Below are positions 1 through 9,200 of a stretch of DNA of 64,000 bases, piece by piece. Below the pieces are notes generated by a model, which was not told where the DNA came from, made no database searches, and saw nothing but the letters and a program-made list of their open reading frames with translations. How positions within the stretch are numbered: the stretch's first letter is position 1; every line of letters starts with the position of its first letter. The position numbers and the translations under genes were made by a program. This DNA is from Zobellia laminariae (lineage in GTDB: Bacteria; Bacteroidota; Bacteroidia; Flavobacteriales; Flavobacteriaceae): the NCBI RefSeq assembly GCF_009725995.1, contig NZ_RCNS01000002.1, positions 248,001 to 312,000 on the forward strand, in the 5' to 3' direction.

Positions 1-902
1 TCATTACCGCCCACATCAATAGGTTCGTCTGCGGTCATAAAATGGTTACCAACTTTCATTTGGGTAGAAAAACCATCATCGTGGTCTAAACTAGCTACTA
101 CTTGGTGTTTTGTTTTAGGCTCTTCTTGTTTTTCGGTATCCAGCGTTAAATAACGTTTGGCCCATCTGGAGATAAGCTCTCCGGCATAAAAAGAGTCTCT
201 TTTATTAGATAGCAGGTGATCCGCGCCATCTAAAGAAACAAAACTTTTAGGGTGATGTGCTGCACGGTAAATTTCTTCTGCATTCTTAACTTCAACGGTT
301 GCGTCTTGTGGAGAATGTAGTATTAGTATAGGCTTGCGAAGTTTTCCTAGTACTTGGGCAAGAGGTTGATGTTGTAAATCGTCTAAAAATTGTTTTTTGA
401 TGGTAAAATCTCTTCCACTAAGATTCACGACTGCTTTTCCGGTTTCTTCAATTTCTGGAATACCACTCTTTAAAAGACGTTTTATATGAACCGGATTTGA
501 TGGAGCACCTATAGTTGCCAGAGCTTTTATAGAATTGATTCTTCCCGCAGCAAAAATAACGGCTGTACCACCAAGCGAATGCCCAACCAACAGGCTAGGA
601 GCTTTATAGTTCTTCTCTAAATAATCTGCAGCGGCAACAAGGTCATCAACATTACCTGAAAAATTAGTATCGGCAAAGTCACCTTCACTTTCGCCTAAAC
701 CTGTAAAATCAAAACGTAAAACTCCAAAACCATTTGCAGTTAGAGCTTTACTGATATTACGCACTGCAGTCAGGTTTTTGGTACAGGTAAAGCAATGGGC
801 AAAAATAGCAAAGTTATGCGGGTGTCTATTGGCGGGCAGTTCTAATCTACCTACTAAATCTTGTCCATCCTTATTTTTAAAGCTTACTTTTTGAAGGTTC
901 AT
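1..902 (-). CDS. Alpha/beta hydrolase-OsmC fusion protein (3' end outside window)
   Basis: The ATG is at 902 and the frame stays open to the left edge, so about 300 residues are visible. The N-terminal 250 or so residues read as a serine hydrolase: an FAHCFTCTKN stretch, FDFTGLGES, the nucleophile elbow GHSLGG, and a late HSPQDATV acid region followed by DGADHLL with the catalytic His. After a linker the sequence VGNHFMTADEPIDVGG is the usual beginning of an OsmC/Ohr domain, which is cut off. Fusions of this layout are common in Bacteroidota and are usually called bifunctional alpha/beta hydrolase/OsmC family protein. OsmC domains reduce organic hydroperoxides with two Cys residues; these would lie outside the window. 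The substrate of the hydrolase part is unknown. It is read in the same direction as the DUF2490 gene upstream, with a 38-bp gap. Confidence 0.88.
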   Translation of the reverse strand, partial: MNLQKVSFKNKDGQDLVGRLELPANRHPHNFAIFAHCFTCTKNLTAVRNISKALTANGFGVLRFDFTGLGESEGDFADTNFSGNVDDLVAAADYLEKNYKAPSLLVGHSLGGTAVIFAAGRINSIKALATIGAPSNPVHIKRLLKSGIPEIEETGKAVVNLSGRDFTIKKQFLDDLQHQPLAQVLGKLRKPILILHSPQDATVEVKNAEEIYRAAHHPKSFVSLDGADHLLSNKRDSFYAGELISRWAKRYLTLDTEKQEEPKTKHQVVASLDHDDGFSTQMKVGNHFMTADEPIDVGGN

Positions 903-940
903 GGGTACCGGTTTTAATTAGATAGTTATGAGAGTTACTA

Positions 941-1636
941 TTAACTGCCGCTATCATTCTTTTTGAATATACCTCTTAGGTCGGGATTATAGGTGACACC
1001 TATCTGCAAACGATCAAAATTTGCTGAAGGAAAATGATTTTTTAGATAACCGGCCTGTACACTCAGGTTGTTGGTTACGTTAACACCAAGGGCGGCATAT
1101 AAACGGTTCTGTCCAAAAACATCGTCTTGTAAGTTTAAGAAAATCTCATCATAGAAATTCAAGAAAAAGATATCCGTTAACGGCAGCGTTACTTGCAGCC
1201 TGTATCTGGCACGATGTTGTGTATCCGTGGTCTCCCCAAAATCTAGAAAACGTTGCTCTAATCTGTAACGGTGTTCAAAAAGAAACTCACCTACTTTATT
1301 TTTTAGAATAAGCTGTTCAAAAATACGGTGCTCTTTTGAATTGGTCTCATCGGGAAATTCCTCAAAAGTACCATCTGTAGTAATATAACCGTAACCCATG
1401 GTTGCAATGGCATCTGAGCTGATATGGTAATTGAGGCCGGTACGTAATAAAAGCTGATTAAAATTATCTGCTTGTTCATAATAACGTAGCTGACCTTCTG
1501 TATGGATACTGAATTTATCTGAAACTTTATTGGTCCCAAAATACATGTGCCATGTACCCAAACTATTTTCGCCAGTTTCTTGGGCATTGGTTAAAATTGA
1601 GCATAGAAAAATTAAACCTAGTAGAACTTTCTTCAT
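941..1636 (-). CDS. DUF2490 family outer-membrane beta-barrel protein
   Basis: The 231-residue product has a signal peptide ending near NAQ (about residue 19). The mature part consists of amphipathic strands rich in Tyr and Arg, such as EHRYRLEQRF and HRARYRLQV, and it ends in a short polar tail. This matches the DUF2490 family, a predicted outer-membrane barrel of unknown function that is frequent in flavobacteria. The ATG at 1636 directly precedes the Lys-Lys n-region. It lies downstream of a strong terminator (1821-1869), so it is probably transcribed separately from the MbnP/MbnH cassette and perhaps together with the hydrolase-OsmC gene. No function can be assigned. Confidence 0.8.
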   Translation of the reverse strand: MKKVLLGLIFLCSILTNAQETGENSLGTWHMYFGTNKVSDKFSIHTEGQLRYYEQADNFNQLLLRTGLNYHISSDAIATMGYGYITTDGTFEEFPDETNSKEHRIFEQLILKNKVGEFLFEHRYRLEQRFLDFGETTDTQHRARYRLQVTLPLTDIFFLNFYDEIFLNLQDDVFGQNRLYAALGVNVTNNLSVQAGYLKNHFPSANFDRLQIGVTYNPDLRGIFKKNDSGS

Positions 1637-1820
1637 TAAAATTTAGGGATTTCGTTTTCTAAGAAAACAAGTTGAATTAACATTGGTAAAGCTCTAAATA
1701 TACCAAAAACTTTAAATTATACTTCTTAAAAGGCTGTTAAGAGCAAAGAAGTATAATGCCGCTTATAGTCAGTTTTTACTAATAAGTTGCAATTGTCTAT
1801 GTTGATATTAAAGAGTAGAA

Positions 1821-1869
1821 ATAAAAAGGCCCTGCTCCCAATGACTATCAAACATTGAAAACAGGACCT
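1821..1869 (-). terminator. Rho-independent terminator of the MbnP/MbnH-like cassette
   Basis: On the minus strand, arms at 1869-1853 and 1843-1827 form a 17-pair stem with several G-T pairs and a 9-nt loop. It is followed by a T-run at 1826-1822. It lies 17 bp past the stop of the barrel gene (1886) and separates it from the DUF2490 gene. Confidence 0.82.
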
Positions 1870-1885
1870 GAAGTGAAAAAGTAAG

Positions 1886-2905
1886 CTATAAATTGATGTT
1901 CAAATAGACCGAAAGCCTATTACGAAGTTCTACTTTATCACTATTTAAATTTTGACTAATGGGTAGCATACCGGTTAGGCCCAACGCGTATCTATTGTAG
2001 CTAGCCTCCACACTTAATTTTCCTAAGAAAATATCACCTTTGGTATCAGCAACATTAAAACCTAGTTCTTGATTGGTGCCGTATATTTCTTTGGCTACAC
2101 CTATAATTGGTGTAATGGCAAAGTCTGAAACGTAATACGTTTTAAAGGCATTTATACCCAAATTCAACTGGTTTCCGAATTGATAGTTTTTTGGATTCTT
2201 AGTTTTGATGGTATAATTGGCCATAGCGCTCACACCCCAATTTCTATAGGTAAAGCCATAGTTCATAGCTAAAATATAATCCCAACTACCATTACCCAAT
2301 TGAAAACTGGGGTTTACACTTCCTTCATTGTTGTCTTTATCATATTTTCCGGTAGGCATCTTAATACCACCACCTAATTGTAGATAATGTTCGGGCTTAA
2401 TGGTTACCACGCTATCTGGTCTAGCTTTAAGTAGGTTGTAATATCCTAGTATGCTAATATCGCCTATGCCATTTATGTTTTGTTCTGTATTATCCGGCAA
2501 TATTCTGTTGTGAAATTGATAAGGAACAATAACATTTAGAACAGCCCTTTTAGTAACAGGGATATTGGCCCAAGCCTGTACGGTATTGAAATTTTCTGTT
2601 ATCCAGGGTGAGTCTGCAAAAATTCCATCTCTAGAACGGTACTCTTGACCAATGTAGCGCAAGCCTATAAAATTATTGTTCAATCCTGTGCCGTAACCCA
2701 TACTGCCGCCACTACTACCACAACCACAGGTATCGCAAAAATCAAAATACTCACCTTCATAATGAAGATGGTTTGCACATTCGGTTGGGGTTGGGTCAAT
2801 TGCTTTTGGGTTATCGTTTCCGTAAGAAATCGTAGTGTAGAGACTTATACCTATAAAGGCTATAAACCTATATAGGATTCTAATATTCTGCAAATCGTTC
2901 GTCAT
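1886..2905 (-). CDS. Outer-membrane barrel (transporter-like) with Cys/His cluster, in the MbnP/MbnH-like cassette
   Basis: This 339-residue protein has a signal peptide to about residue 29. A short N-terminal segment is rich in possible metal ligands: C43, H46, H48, C57, C60 and C62, including the tight motif CDTCGCGSSGG. The rest is beta-barrel-like, with alternating strands, NFNTVQ, PYQFHNR, a GDISILGYY strand and the C-terminal strand LSVYLNINL. Relatives in Bacteroidota are annotated only as transporter or putative outer-membrane protein. The start overlaps the end of the peroxidase gene by 26 bp, which indicates co-translation. The cassette context suggests a role in copper or another metal at the outer membrane; that is inference. 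Which substrate crosses the barrel, if any, cannot be told. Confidence 0.75.
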   Translation of the reverse strand: MTNDLQNIRILYRFIAFIGISLYTTISYGNDNPKAIDPTPTECANHLHYEGEYFDFCDTCGCGSSGGSMGYGTGLNNNFIGLRYIGQEYRSRDGIFADSPWITENFNTVQAWANIPVTKRAVLNVIVPYQFHNRILPDNTEQNINGIGDISILGYYNLLKARPDSVVTIKPEHYLQLGGGIKMPTGKYDKDNNEGSVNPSFQLGNGSWDYILAMNYGFTYRNWGVSAMANYTIKTKNPKNYQFGNQLNLGINAFKTYYVSDFAITPIIGVAKEIYGTNQELGFNVADTKGDIFLGKLSVEASYNRYALGLTGMLPISQNLNSDKVELRNRLSVYLNINL

Positions 2906-3926
2906 TTATATAAGTTTCATCTGTTAATGTGCCCAAAAAGGCCAGTAACGTAGTTTTTTCATTTTCAGTTAAAGCGATACCCAATTCACCATCTTTATTT
3001 AAAATGGGGTCTAGGGTGGGAGAATCCGTAACAGAGTTGCTATAAAAATCAAGTACCGCCTCTAAAGAGCCAAACCTACCATCATGCATATAGGGAGCGG
3101 TAAGTTCAACATTTCTCAAACTGGGTACTTTAAACTTGTGGCGGTCAGCAGCGTCTCCACTTACTTCTTCACGGCCTATGTCATTAAGAGAAGGGTTTGG
3201 AGCTAGACCATTGTTTCTAAAAGCATCATCAGTAAAAAGGTCCGATGTATGGCAAGAGGCACATTTGTTGGTAAAAACAGCAAAGCCTTCTTTTTCTTCA
3301 TCGGTAAAAGTTCCACCATCTTCTTGGCGCACATATTTATCATATTTAGAATCTGCAGAAACCATCATTACCATAAATTGAGCAAGTGCTTTTAAAAAGT
3401 TTTCGTTATTCACTTCTCCTTCTTCAAAGGCAGAAGCAAATAGTTTTTGGTATTCTTCATCACTTTTTAGCTTAGAAAGAACATTACTTACTGTTTCACC
3501 CATTTCTACCTCATTGGTAATTGGAATTATAGGGAATAAGTCCAAATGATTCGTTGCTCCATCCCAAGCAAATTCCTTCATAAAAGCCGTATTTTGTATT
3601 GCCGGCGTATTTCTGACCCCTTCCAAATCATCTATACCATGACTAAACTGGTGGCCATGGTGGGTGAATGCCGTTTTTTGTTCGTGGCAAAAACCACATG
3701 AAATAAAACCGTTACTAGACAGGCGACCATCGTAAAAGAGTTTTTTACCAAGTTCAAAGCCTATTGTAGTAGGCGGGTTTGATTCTAAATCATAAACAGC
3801 CTCCGGAAAATTAGAGGGTACGGAAAATTCCAAAGGTTCGTTTATGGCTGTGTATTCATCATCAGAAGAATTACATGACCATAATGCCAGTGTTATGAGT
3901 ATAGCAAGAATATTAGTTTTTTGCAT
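2880..3926 (-). CDS. MbnH-like diheme cytochrome c peroxidase family lipoprotein
   Basis: There are two heme c motifs, CGFCH (about residues 77-81) and CASCH (about 222-226), together with PYMHDGRF and AFAWDG-type motifs of the MauG/CcpA/MbnH family. The ATG at 3926 was chosen over a TTG at 3953 because it gives a clean lipoprotein signal, LALWSC, followed by NSSDDE. In methanotrophs MbnH oxidises a Trp of its partner MbnP to kynurenine, creating a copper site. Here the gene lies directly downstream of an MbnP-like gene, so the same reaction is the best guess. Classical hydrogen peroxide reduction cannot be excluded. A perfect hairpin (3941-3970) sits in the gap before the start. Its 3' end overlaps the next gene by 26 bp. 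Confidence 0.85.
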   Translation of the reverse strand: MQKTNILAILITLALWSCNSSDDEYTAINEPLEFSVPSNFPEAVYDLESNPPTTIGFELGKKLFYDGRLSSNGFISCGFCHEQKTAFTHHGHQFSHGIDDLEGVRNTPAIQNTAFMKEFAWDGATNHLDLFPIIPITNEVEMGETVSNVLSKLKSDEEYQKLFASAFEEGEVNNENFLKALAQFMVMMVSADSKYDKYVRQEDGGTFTDEEKEGFAVFTNKCASCHTSDLFTDDAFRNNGLAPNPSLNDIGREEVSGDAADRHKFKVPSLRNVELTAPYMHDGRFGSLEAVLDFYSNSVTDSPTLDPILNKDGELGIALTENEKTTLLAFLGTLTDETYINDERFAEY

Positions 3927-3940
3927 TTTCAATTTATTAT

Positions 3941-3970
3941 TATAACCGGCCAAAAAAAAGGCCGGTTATA
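3941..3970 (-). other. Intercistronic hairpin between the MbnP-like and MbnH-like genes
   Basis: There is an 11-bp perfect inverted repeat with arms at 3941-3951 and 3960-3970, containing ACCGGCC/GGCCGGT. In the minus-strand RNA the 8-nt loop is all U. No T-run follows the second arm, so it is not a standard intrinsic terminator. It may set transcript stability or relative expression of the two genes. Confidence 0.7.
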
Positions 3971-3989
3971 AATTTTTATGCATCGTAGA

Positions 3990-4793
3990 CTAGTGTCCGT
4001 CGCCATTATGAACGTGGTCAACTACAAACATCTCAGAAGTATTTACCGCTATCTGTGGAGATTTTTCAGCATCTACCATAATTACTTGCTTCTCTGTTAG
4101 CTCAATACTATTGGTAGCACCTACTAATATTTTAGAAGCATCAATTTTTAGATGAATATTAGAATCTACACCATCACCAACAACAACGTTATTTGGTAGC
4201 TCTAATGTTACTTCTTTGTAATTATCTAGGCTAGAGCCGTGGCTACCCATGTGGATTTTAAACTCTGTAGCTTCGGTTATGGTTTCAGAGGTAAAAGTAC
4301 CTTCAAAGTTTAAAAATTTGTAACCCGCCTGCCATGACCACATCATATTATTGTCTTCGGCAAGAGTTAAGAAATCACCTTGGCCTTCAGCACCTTGTAA
4401 GTACTTTTCTTGGTCTATACCTACGCCGAATTTTAAGGTAGTATATTTTCCAGCAGGAATATCTGCAAGTGCTATTTGATCATCTTCTGTTTCTTGATTG
4501 ATGATAAAATAGCTGTCATCTTTTGCATAGGTGAATTCTTCACCCGCCGCGTTTACTAATCTAAAGTTGCTTACGATATAATTAAACCGATTAATGGTAA
4601 TAGCTTCTCCGTTGGCATTTGCGGCATTTGCAGTTCCCAATACTAAATCATTACCGTTAAAACCGTTGTCATATTTAACAGAGATTTCACCAGTTCCCGT
4701 TAGGGCAACATCATCGCTTGCATTGTCATCACTTGAGCAGGAGGTCATAAAAAGTGCGAATACGGCAGAAAGGGCTAATAAAGAATTTTTCAT
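3990..4793 (-). CDS. MbnP-like lipoprotein (predicted copper-binding)
   Basis: The 267-residue protein has a lipoprotein signal with Cys19 (FMTSCSSDD). The body matches the MbnP family: ISVKYDN near the start, then NYIVSNFRL, GKYTTLKFGVGID, the hallmark MMWSWQAGYKF (W152 and W154), FKIHMGSHG (H181, H185) and a His-bearing C-terminus (H260, H262, H267). In studied MbnP proteins a Trp is converted to kynurenine by MbnH and the protein then binds copper. One of the two Trp residues here is the obvious candidate, but I cannot say which. It is the first gene of a likely three-gene transcript with the MbnH-like and barrel genes. No methanobactin biosynthesis genes are visible in the window. Confidence 0.85.
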   Translation of the reverse strand: MKNSLLALSAVFALFMTSCSSDDNASDDVALTGTGEISVKYDNGFNGNDLVLGTANAANANGEAITINRFNYIVSNFRLVNAAGEEFTYAKDDSYFIINQETEDDQIALADIPAGKYTTLKFGVGIDQEKYLQGAEGQGDFLTLAEDNNMMWSWQAGYKFLNFEGTFTSETITEATEFKIHMGSHGSSLDNYKEVTLELPNNVVVGDGVDSNIHLKIDASKILVGATNSIELTEKQVIMVDAEKSPQIAVNTSEMFVVDHVHNGDGH

Positions 4794-4991
4794 CAGTGAA
4801 TATTTTATAGAATGGATAAACTGAATGCCTATTTTTTGATAGGTCAGATTGAATCCGTTTTTTTAGAATTTTGTTTGTTGACAGTTGCTCACAGCCAAAA
4901 TAAGGCGGAAGCATGTCTATTTTTTGAATGATAACGCTTGCTTCTGGTCAGTTTTAGACGCAGAAGAACATAGCTTGGATGTAGAAGGGTA

Positions 4992-5369
4992 TTAAGCCAA
5001 TTCGGGTGGCTCGGTAATATCTGAAATAAGAAGTGTGGATTTCAAATTAGAATCCATTTTGGAAATTTCAGTTTTCTCGTAATCTAGAATAAAATCAAGA
5101 TTAATTTTTAAAAGTGATTGAAAGTAGACCGTAGTCTGTATTTCTATTTTAGAACTCTTTTCTCCAAAAGGGTTTTTACTATTCTCTTCCGATTCTTTGG
5201 CAAGTTGCTTGGCTAGGTAACATTTACCGTCGCAGTTAAGCATTGGTTTATCTCTATTCTCGCACAATACATTTTTGATATAGTCATAGTTGGCCACATA
5301 CTCGGCCACTGGCCAAAGAGGTTTGACCATCATTATAAATGCTACGAAAAGTATTACGCATTGCTTCAC
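4992..5369 (-). CDS. Small secreted or membrane-anchored Cys protein, unknown function
   Basis: The product has 125 residues: a hydrophobic N-terminus (about residues 4-22), then LCENRDKP and LNCDGKCYLAKQL with C36, C46 and C50, and an acidic Pro-containing tail. The C-x-G-K-C motif and the NYDYI stretch are features I have seen in small hypothetical proteins of Bacteroidota near metal-uptake genes, but I know no established function. The start is GTG at 5369. An ATG at 5333 is possible but would shorten the hydrophobic segment. A -7-like TATTTTTG (minus strand, 5381-5374) lies only a few bases upstream, which would make the message nearly leaderless. It precedes the MbnP-like gene by 198 bp in the same direction, so a shared role in metal handling is plausible but unproven. 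Confidence 0.65.
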   Translation of the reverse strand: MKQCVILFVAFIMMVKPLWPVAEYVANYDYIKNVLCENRDKPMLNCDGKCYLAKQLAKESEENSKNPFGEKSSKIEIQTTVYFQSLLKINLDFILDYEKTEISKMDSNLKSTLLISDITEPPELA

Positions 5370-5486
5370 ATCGCAAAAATACTTTCTTTTTTCTTTTGAA
5401 GAAATATATTGCGGTCAAAAAAGAGAATCTTTCGCCATTAAACATCTTGCTCCAAATTCATAGCAGATGAGAACTTGGTTTGCCTT

Positions 5487-6080
5487 TTACTTTTTGAGAA
5501 AAATACCAAAAAGTTCACTGTCCTTGCGTGGTGGAATAGAGTTATAGGAGCTTGTAAAAGTAGTTTTACTAAAATGTGGGTTTAGATAATTAAGATATAA
5601 TTCCTTCGTACCTCCAAAAGGGCGTTTTACCACATCACCGGTCAGAGGAATATCAAACCAAAGACCCACAAGCTTGCCGCCAGGCTTTAGAAGGTTTGCC
5701 ATTTGTTGGGCATATGCATTCCTATTTTCATCAGTTGGTACAAATGAGCAGAAAAAGGTTTGCTCAAGTATAAGGTCATATTGAGCGTCGTGTTCAAAGA
5801 AGTTTGTTTGTAATAATTGCTCTTTAGGAAAATCCGGTATTCTCTTTTGAAAGTGTTGAAGCGGGATTTCCGAAATATCCATGACATGAACATTCTTAAA
5901 ACCTTTTTTCCATAAATATTCTGCCTCATAGGCATTACCAGCTCCTGGTATTAAGATAGAAATATCCTTATCCGTAAGTTGGTCTATATATTCTTTTAGG
6001 GGGGTAGAAGGGTAACCAATATCCCAACCTGTTTTGTTTTCTTTATAACGTTCCGTCCAATATTTATTCTCGTCGGTCAT
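5487..6080 (-). CDS. TPMT-family SAM-dependent methyltransferase
   Basis: The 197-residue protein opens with KYWTERYKENKTGWDIGYPS, the start typical of thiopurine S-methyltransferase-like and halide/thiol methyltransferase-like proteins. The SAM-binding region follows as ILIPGAGNAYEAEYL, with VHVMDIS for the acidic residue of motif II and DLILEQTFFCS after it. The C-terminal KDSELFGIFLKK is also usual. The ATG at 6080 was preferred over an in-frame TTG at 6116 because relatives begin close to it. Family members methylate sulfur, selenium or halide substrates; the true acceptor here is unknown. The flanking genes give no clear pathway. Confidence 0.83.
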   Translation of the reverse strand: MTDENKYWTERYKENKTGWDIGYPSTPLKEYIDQLTDKDISILIPGAGNAYEAEYLWKKGFKNVHVMDISEIPLQHFQKRIPDFPKEQLLQTNFFEHDAQYDLILEQTFFCSFVPTDENRNAYAQQMANLLKPGGKLVGLWFDIPLTGDVVKRPFGGTKELYLNYLNPHFSKTTFTSSYNSIPPRKDSELFGIFLKK

Positions 6081-6188
6081 CGGTAAATTGTATTTAAAAG
6101 TCTTCTGAGTTTTCAAGTTATGATAAAATGATGGTCAAAGTGTATTAATATTTTCCCAAAACTGTATTTCTAACACTTCATTTTGGGC

Positions 6189-6204
6189 GATTCGATAGCG
6201 AATC
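6189..6204. promoter_or_regulatory. Small inverted repeat upstream of the ThuA-PQQ gene
   Basis: GATTCG-ATAG-CGAATC lies 55 bp before the start of the gene at 6259. It falls between a TTTTG (6181-6185) and TACATTTA, a near match to the Bacteroidota -7 box. It could be an operator, but a 6-bp arm is weak evidence. Confidence 0.3.
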
Positions 6205-6258
6205 ATTACATTTAAAACTTGTTTTCAAACTAAACCAAATAAGTCAAGCAATTCATTT

Positions 6259-9200
6259 ATGAAAAAAACAGTATCCATACTAGTCCTAGTATTAGGACTG
6301 ATTGTTGCCAGTTGTGGCGATGGTAATCACAAAAGAGAAGGTAAACCTAAAGTATTGGTTTTTTCCAAAACAGTTGGTTGGGAACACAAATCTATTCCAG
6401 CTGGTATTGCTGCCATTCAGAAATTAGGAGGCGAACAGGGCTTTGAAGTAGATGCCACAAAAGACTCCGAACTTTTTAATGAGGAAAATCTAAAGCAATA
6501 TTCTGCGGTTATCTTTTTGAGTACCACATTAAACGTTTTAGATGCTAAACAAGAGGCAGCCTTTGAAAGGTATATTCAAGCTGGTGGAGGTTATGTAGGT
6601 ATACATGCCGCGGCAGATACGGAATATGATTGGGGTTGGTACACAAAATTGGTAGGAGCTCAATTTAGAAGCCACCCAAAAGGTACACCCGAAGCCGACT
6701 TTATTGTTACCGATAAGAACTTTGCCGCAACAGAATTTTTTAAGGATTCTGTTTGGCATAGAAGTGACGAAATTTACAATTACAACAAGTTGAACCCAGA
6801 TGTTCATGTGGTGATGACGGTAGATGAGTCTACTTATGAAGGCGGTACAAATGGAGATTACCACCCATTTGCTTGGTATCATGAGTTTGATGGTGGTAGA
6901 GCTTTCTATACGGGAGCTGGCCATACAGACGAAACGTTTTCAGAAGACCTTTTCTTAAAACATTTACTAGGTGGTATTAATTATGCCATTGGTAAGAATG
7001 AGGTTTTAGACTACTCTAAGGCGACTACACAAATACCACCAGATGTAGACCGTTTCACAAAAAAACAGTTGAGCGTAGGTGAGTTCTTTGAACCTACAGA
7101 AATGGCGGTATTACCTAATAATGATGTGCTTATTGCACAACGTCGTGGTCAGATTGCATTATATAATGATGCTACGCAAGAGCTAAAAGAAATAGCTTCT
7201 TTAGATGTGTATTTTAAGACTTTGAACACACCAGGAGTAAATGCGGAAGAAGGCTTAATGGGACTTCAGAAAGACCCTGATTTTGCGACGAACAACTGGA
7301 TATATCTTTATTATTCTCCTACAGGTGATAAGTGGGTAAACCGTTTATCTCGTTTCCAATATAAGGATGGGGTTTTTGATTTGGCTTCTGAGCAGGTCAT
7401 TTTAGATGTGGATTCACAAAGAGAGATTTGTTGTCATACCGGTGGTTCTATTGCTTTTGGACCAGACAAGTTGTTATACCTTTCTACAGGAGATAATTCT
7501 ACACCTTTCAATGAAAAAGGAGTAAAGTATGTTAGCAATGGTTTTGCACCGTTAAATGATATTCCGGGCCATGAGCAGTATGATGTTCGTAGAGCTTCCG
7601 GAAATACCAATGATTTAAGAGGAAAAATTATCCGTTTAAAAATAAACGAAGACGGTAGTTATGATATTCCTGTAGGCAATTTGTTTGCTGAAGGAACAGA
7701 AAAAACGCGTCCAGAGATTTACACTATGGGACATAGAAACCCATACCGTATTTCAGTTGATCAAAAGACTAGTGCGTTGTATTGGGGAGAGGTAGGGCCA
7801 GATGCTCGCGAAGACAAGTTGGATACACGTGGACCAAGAGGTTACGATGAAATGAACCGTGCTACGGAAGCCGGTAACTTTGGTTGGCCATTATTCATTG
7901 CAGATAACAAACCGTATGTAGATTACGACTATGAGACAGGTGAAAGCGGTATTACTTTTGATCCGCAAAAGCCAATCAATGATTCTAAGAACAATACAGG
8001 ACTTCGCGAACTTCCACCAGCAAAAGGAGCTTATATCTATTATCCTTATGTAGATTCAAAAGAGTTTCCAGAAGTAGGTTCTGGTGGTAGGAATGCTATG
8101 GCAGGACCAACGTATTATTCAGATTTATATCCTAACGGAGGTGGATTACCGGATTATTTTGATGGTAAGACCATTATTTACGATTGGATGCGTGGATGGA
8201 TGAAAGCCGTAACCTTCTTTGATGACGGAACATTCAATAAAATGGAACCTTTTGCTTCTGATATTAAAGTGAATAGTTTAATTGATATGGAAATGGGCCC
8301 AAATGGTAGAGTCTATTTGTTAGAGTATGGTAGTGGTTGGTTTACACAAAATGAGAATTCAGGTTTAAGTTATATCGAATATAATGGAGGCAATCGTCCA
8401 CCGGTTATAGATGATATGATTGTGGATCACACTTCTGGAAAATTACCGCTTACGGTTAACGCAAAAGTAGATGCGAGAGATCGTGAGGATGATGCCATTT
8501 CTTATGTTTGGAATTTGGGTGATGGAGAGACTAAAGAAACCACTGAACCACAAATAAGCCATACGTTTGCTACTGCAGGAGAGTATAGAATTTCTGTTGA
8601 AGTAAAAGATGCTAAAGGTGATGTTGCAATGAGTGATGTGATTTCTGTAGTTGCGGGAAACTCAAGACCTGAAGTAGCTATTACTTTAAATGATGGAACC
8701 GCTATTTTTGAAAAAGGAGTTCCTGTAAAGTATGAAGTAAAAGCTACTGATGCCGATGGTGACGTTATTGATCCAGAGAACATTTTCGTGTCTGTAGATT
8801 ATTTAGAAAGCTTTGACGAACAGAACATGTCTTTAGGTCATCAACAAGTTTCTGCCGCCGTTATGGGCAAAGCACTAACGCAAGGCATGGATTGTAAAAC
8901 TTGTCACAAAGAGGCAAGCCCATCTATAGGGCCGAATTATAAGGCTGTAGCCGATAAATACAAAAACGATAAGAAAGCTAAATCGTACTTGCAGAAGAAG
9001 ATTGTTGCCGGTGGTGGCGGTGTTTGGGGAGAGGTAGTAATGCCTGCTCATCCTAATATTACGCAGGATGAAACCAGACAGGTTGTTGAGTATATTATGT
9101 CATTGGCCGATACCGCAGAGAAGCTAAAATCACTTCCTGCTTCTGGTAGTATTGTTCCTAAACCTACTAAAGATGATAAGGTGATGGTAATTACCGCAAG

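Noticed and set aside
4729..4914. 61-codon ORF on the minus strand upstream of the MbnP-like gene
   Set aside because: It overlaps the start of the MbnP-like gene in another frame, its composition is unlike a protein of this genome, and it has no motif.
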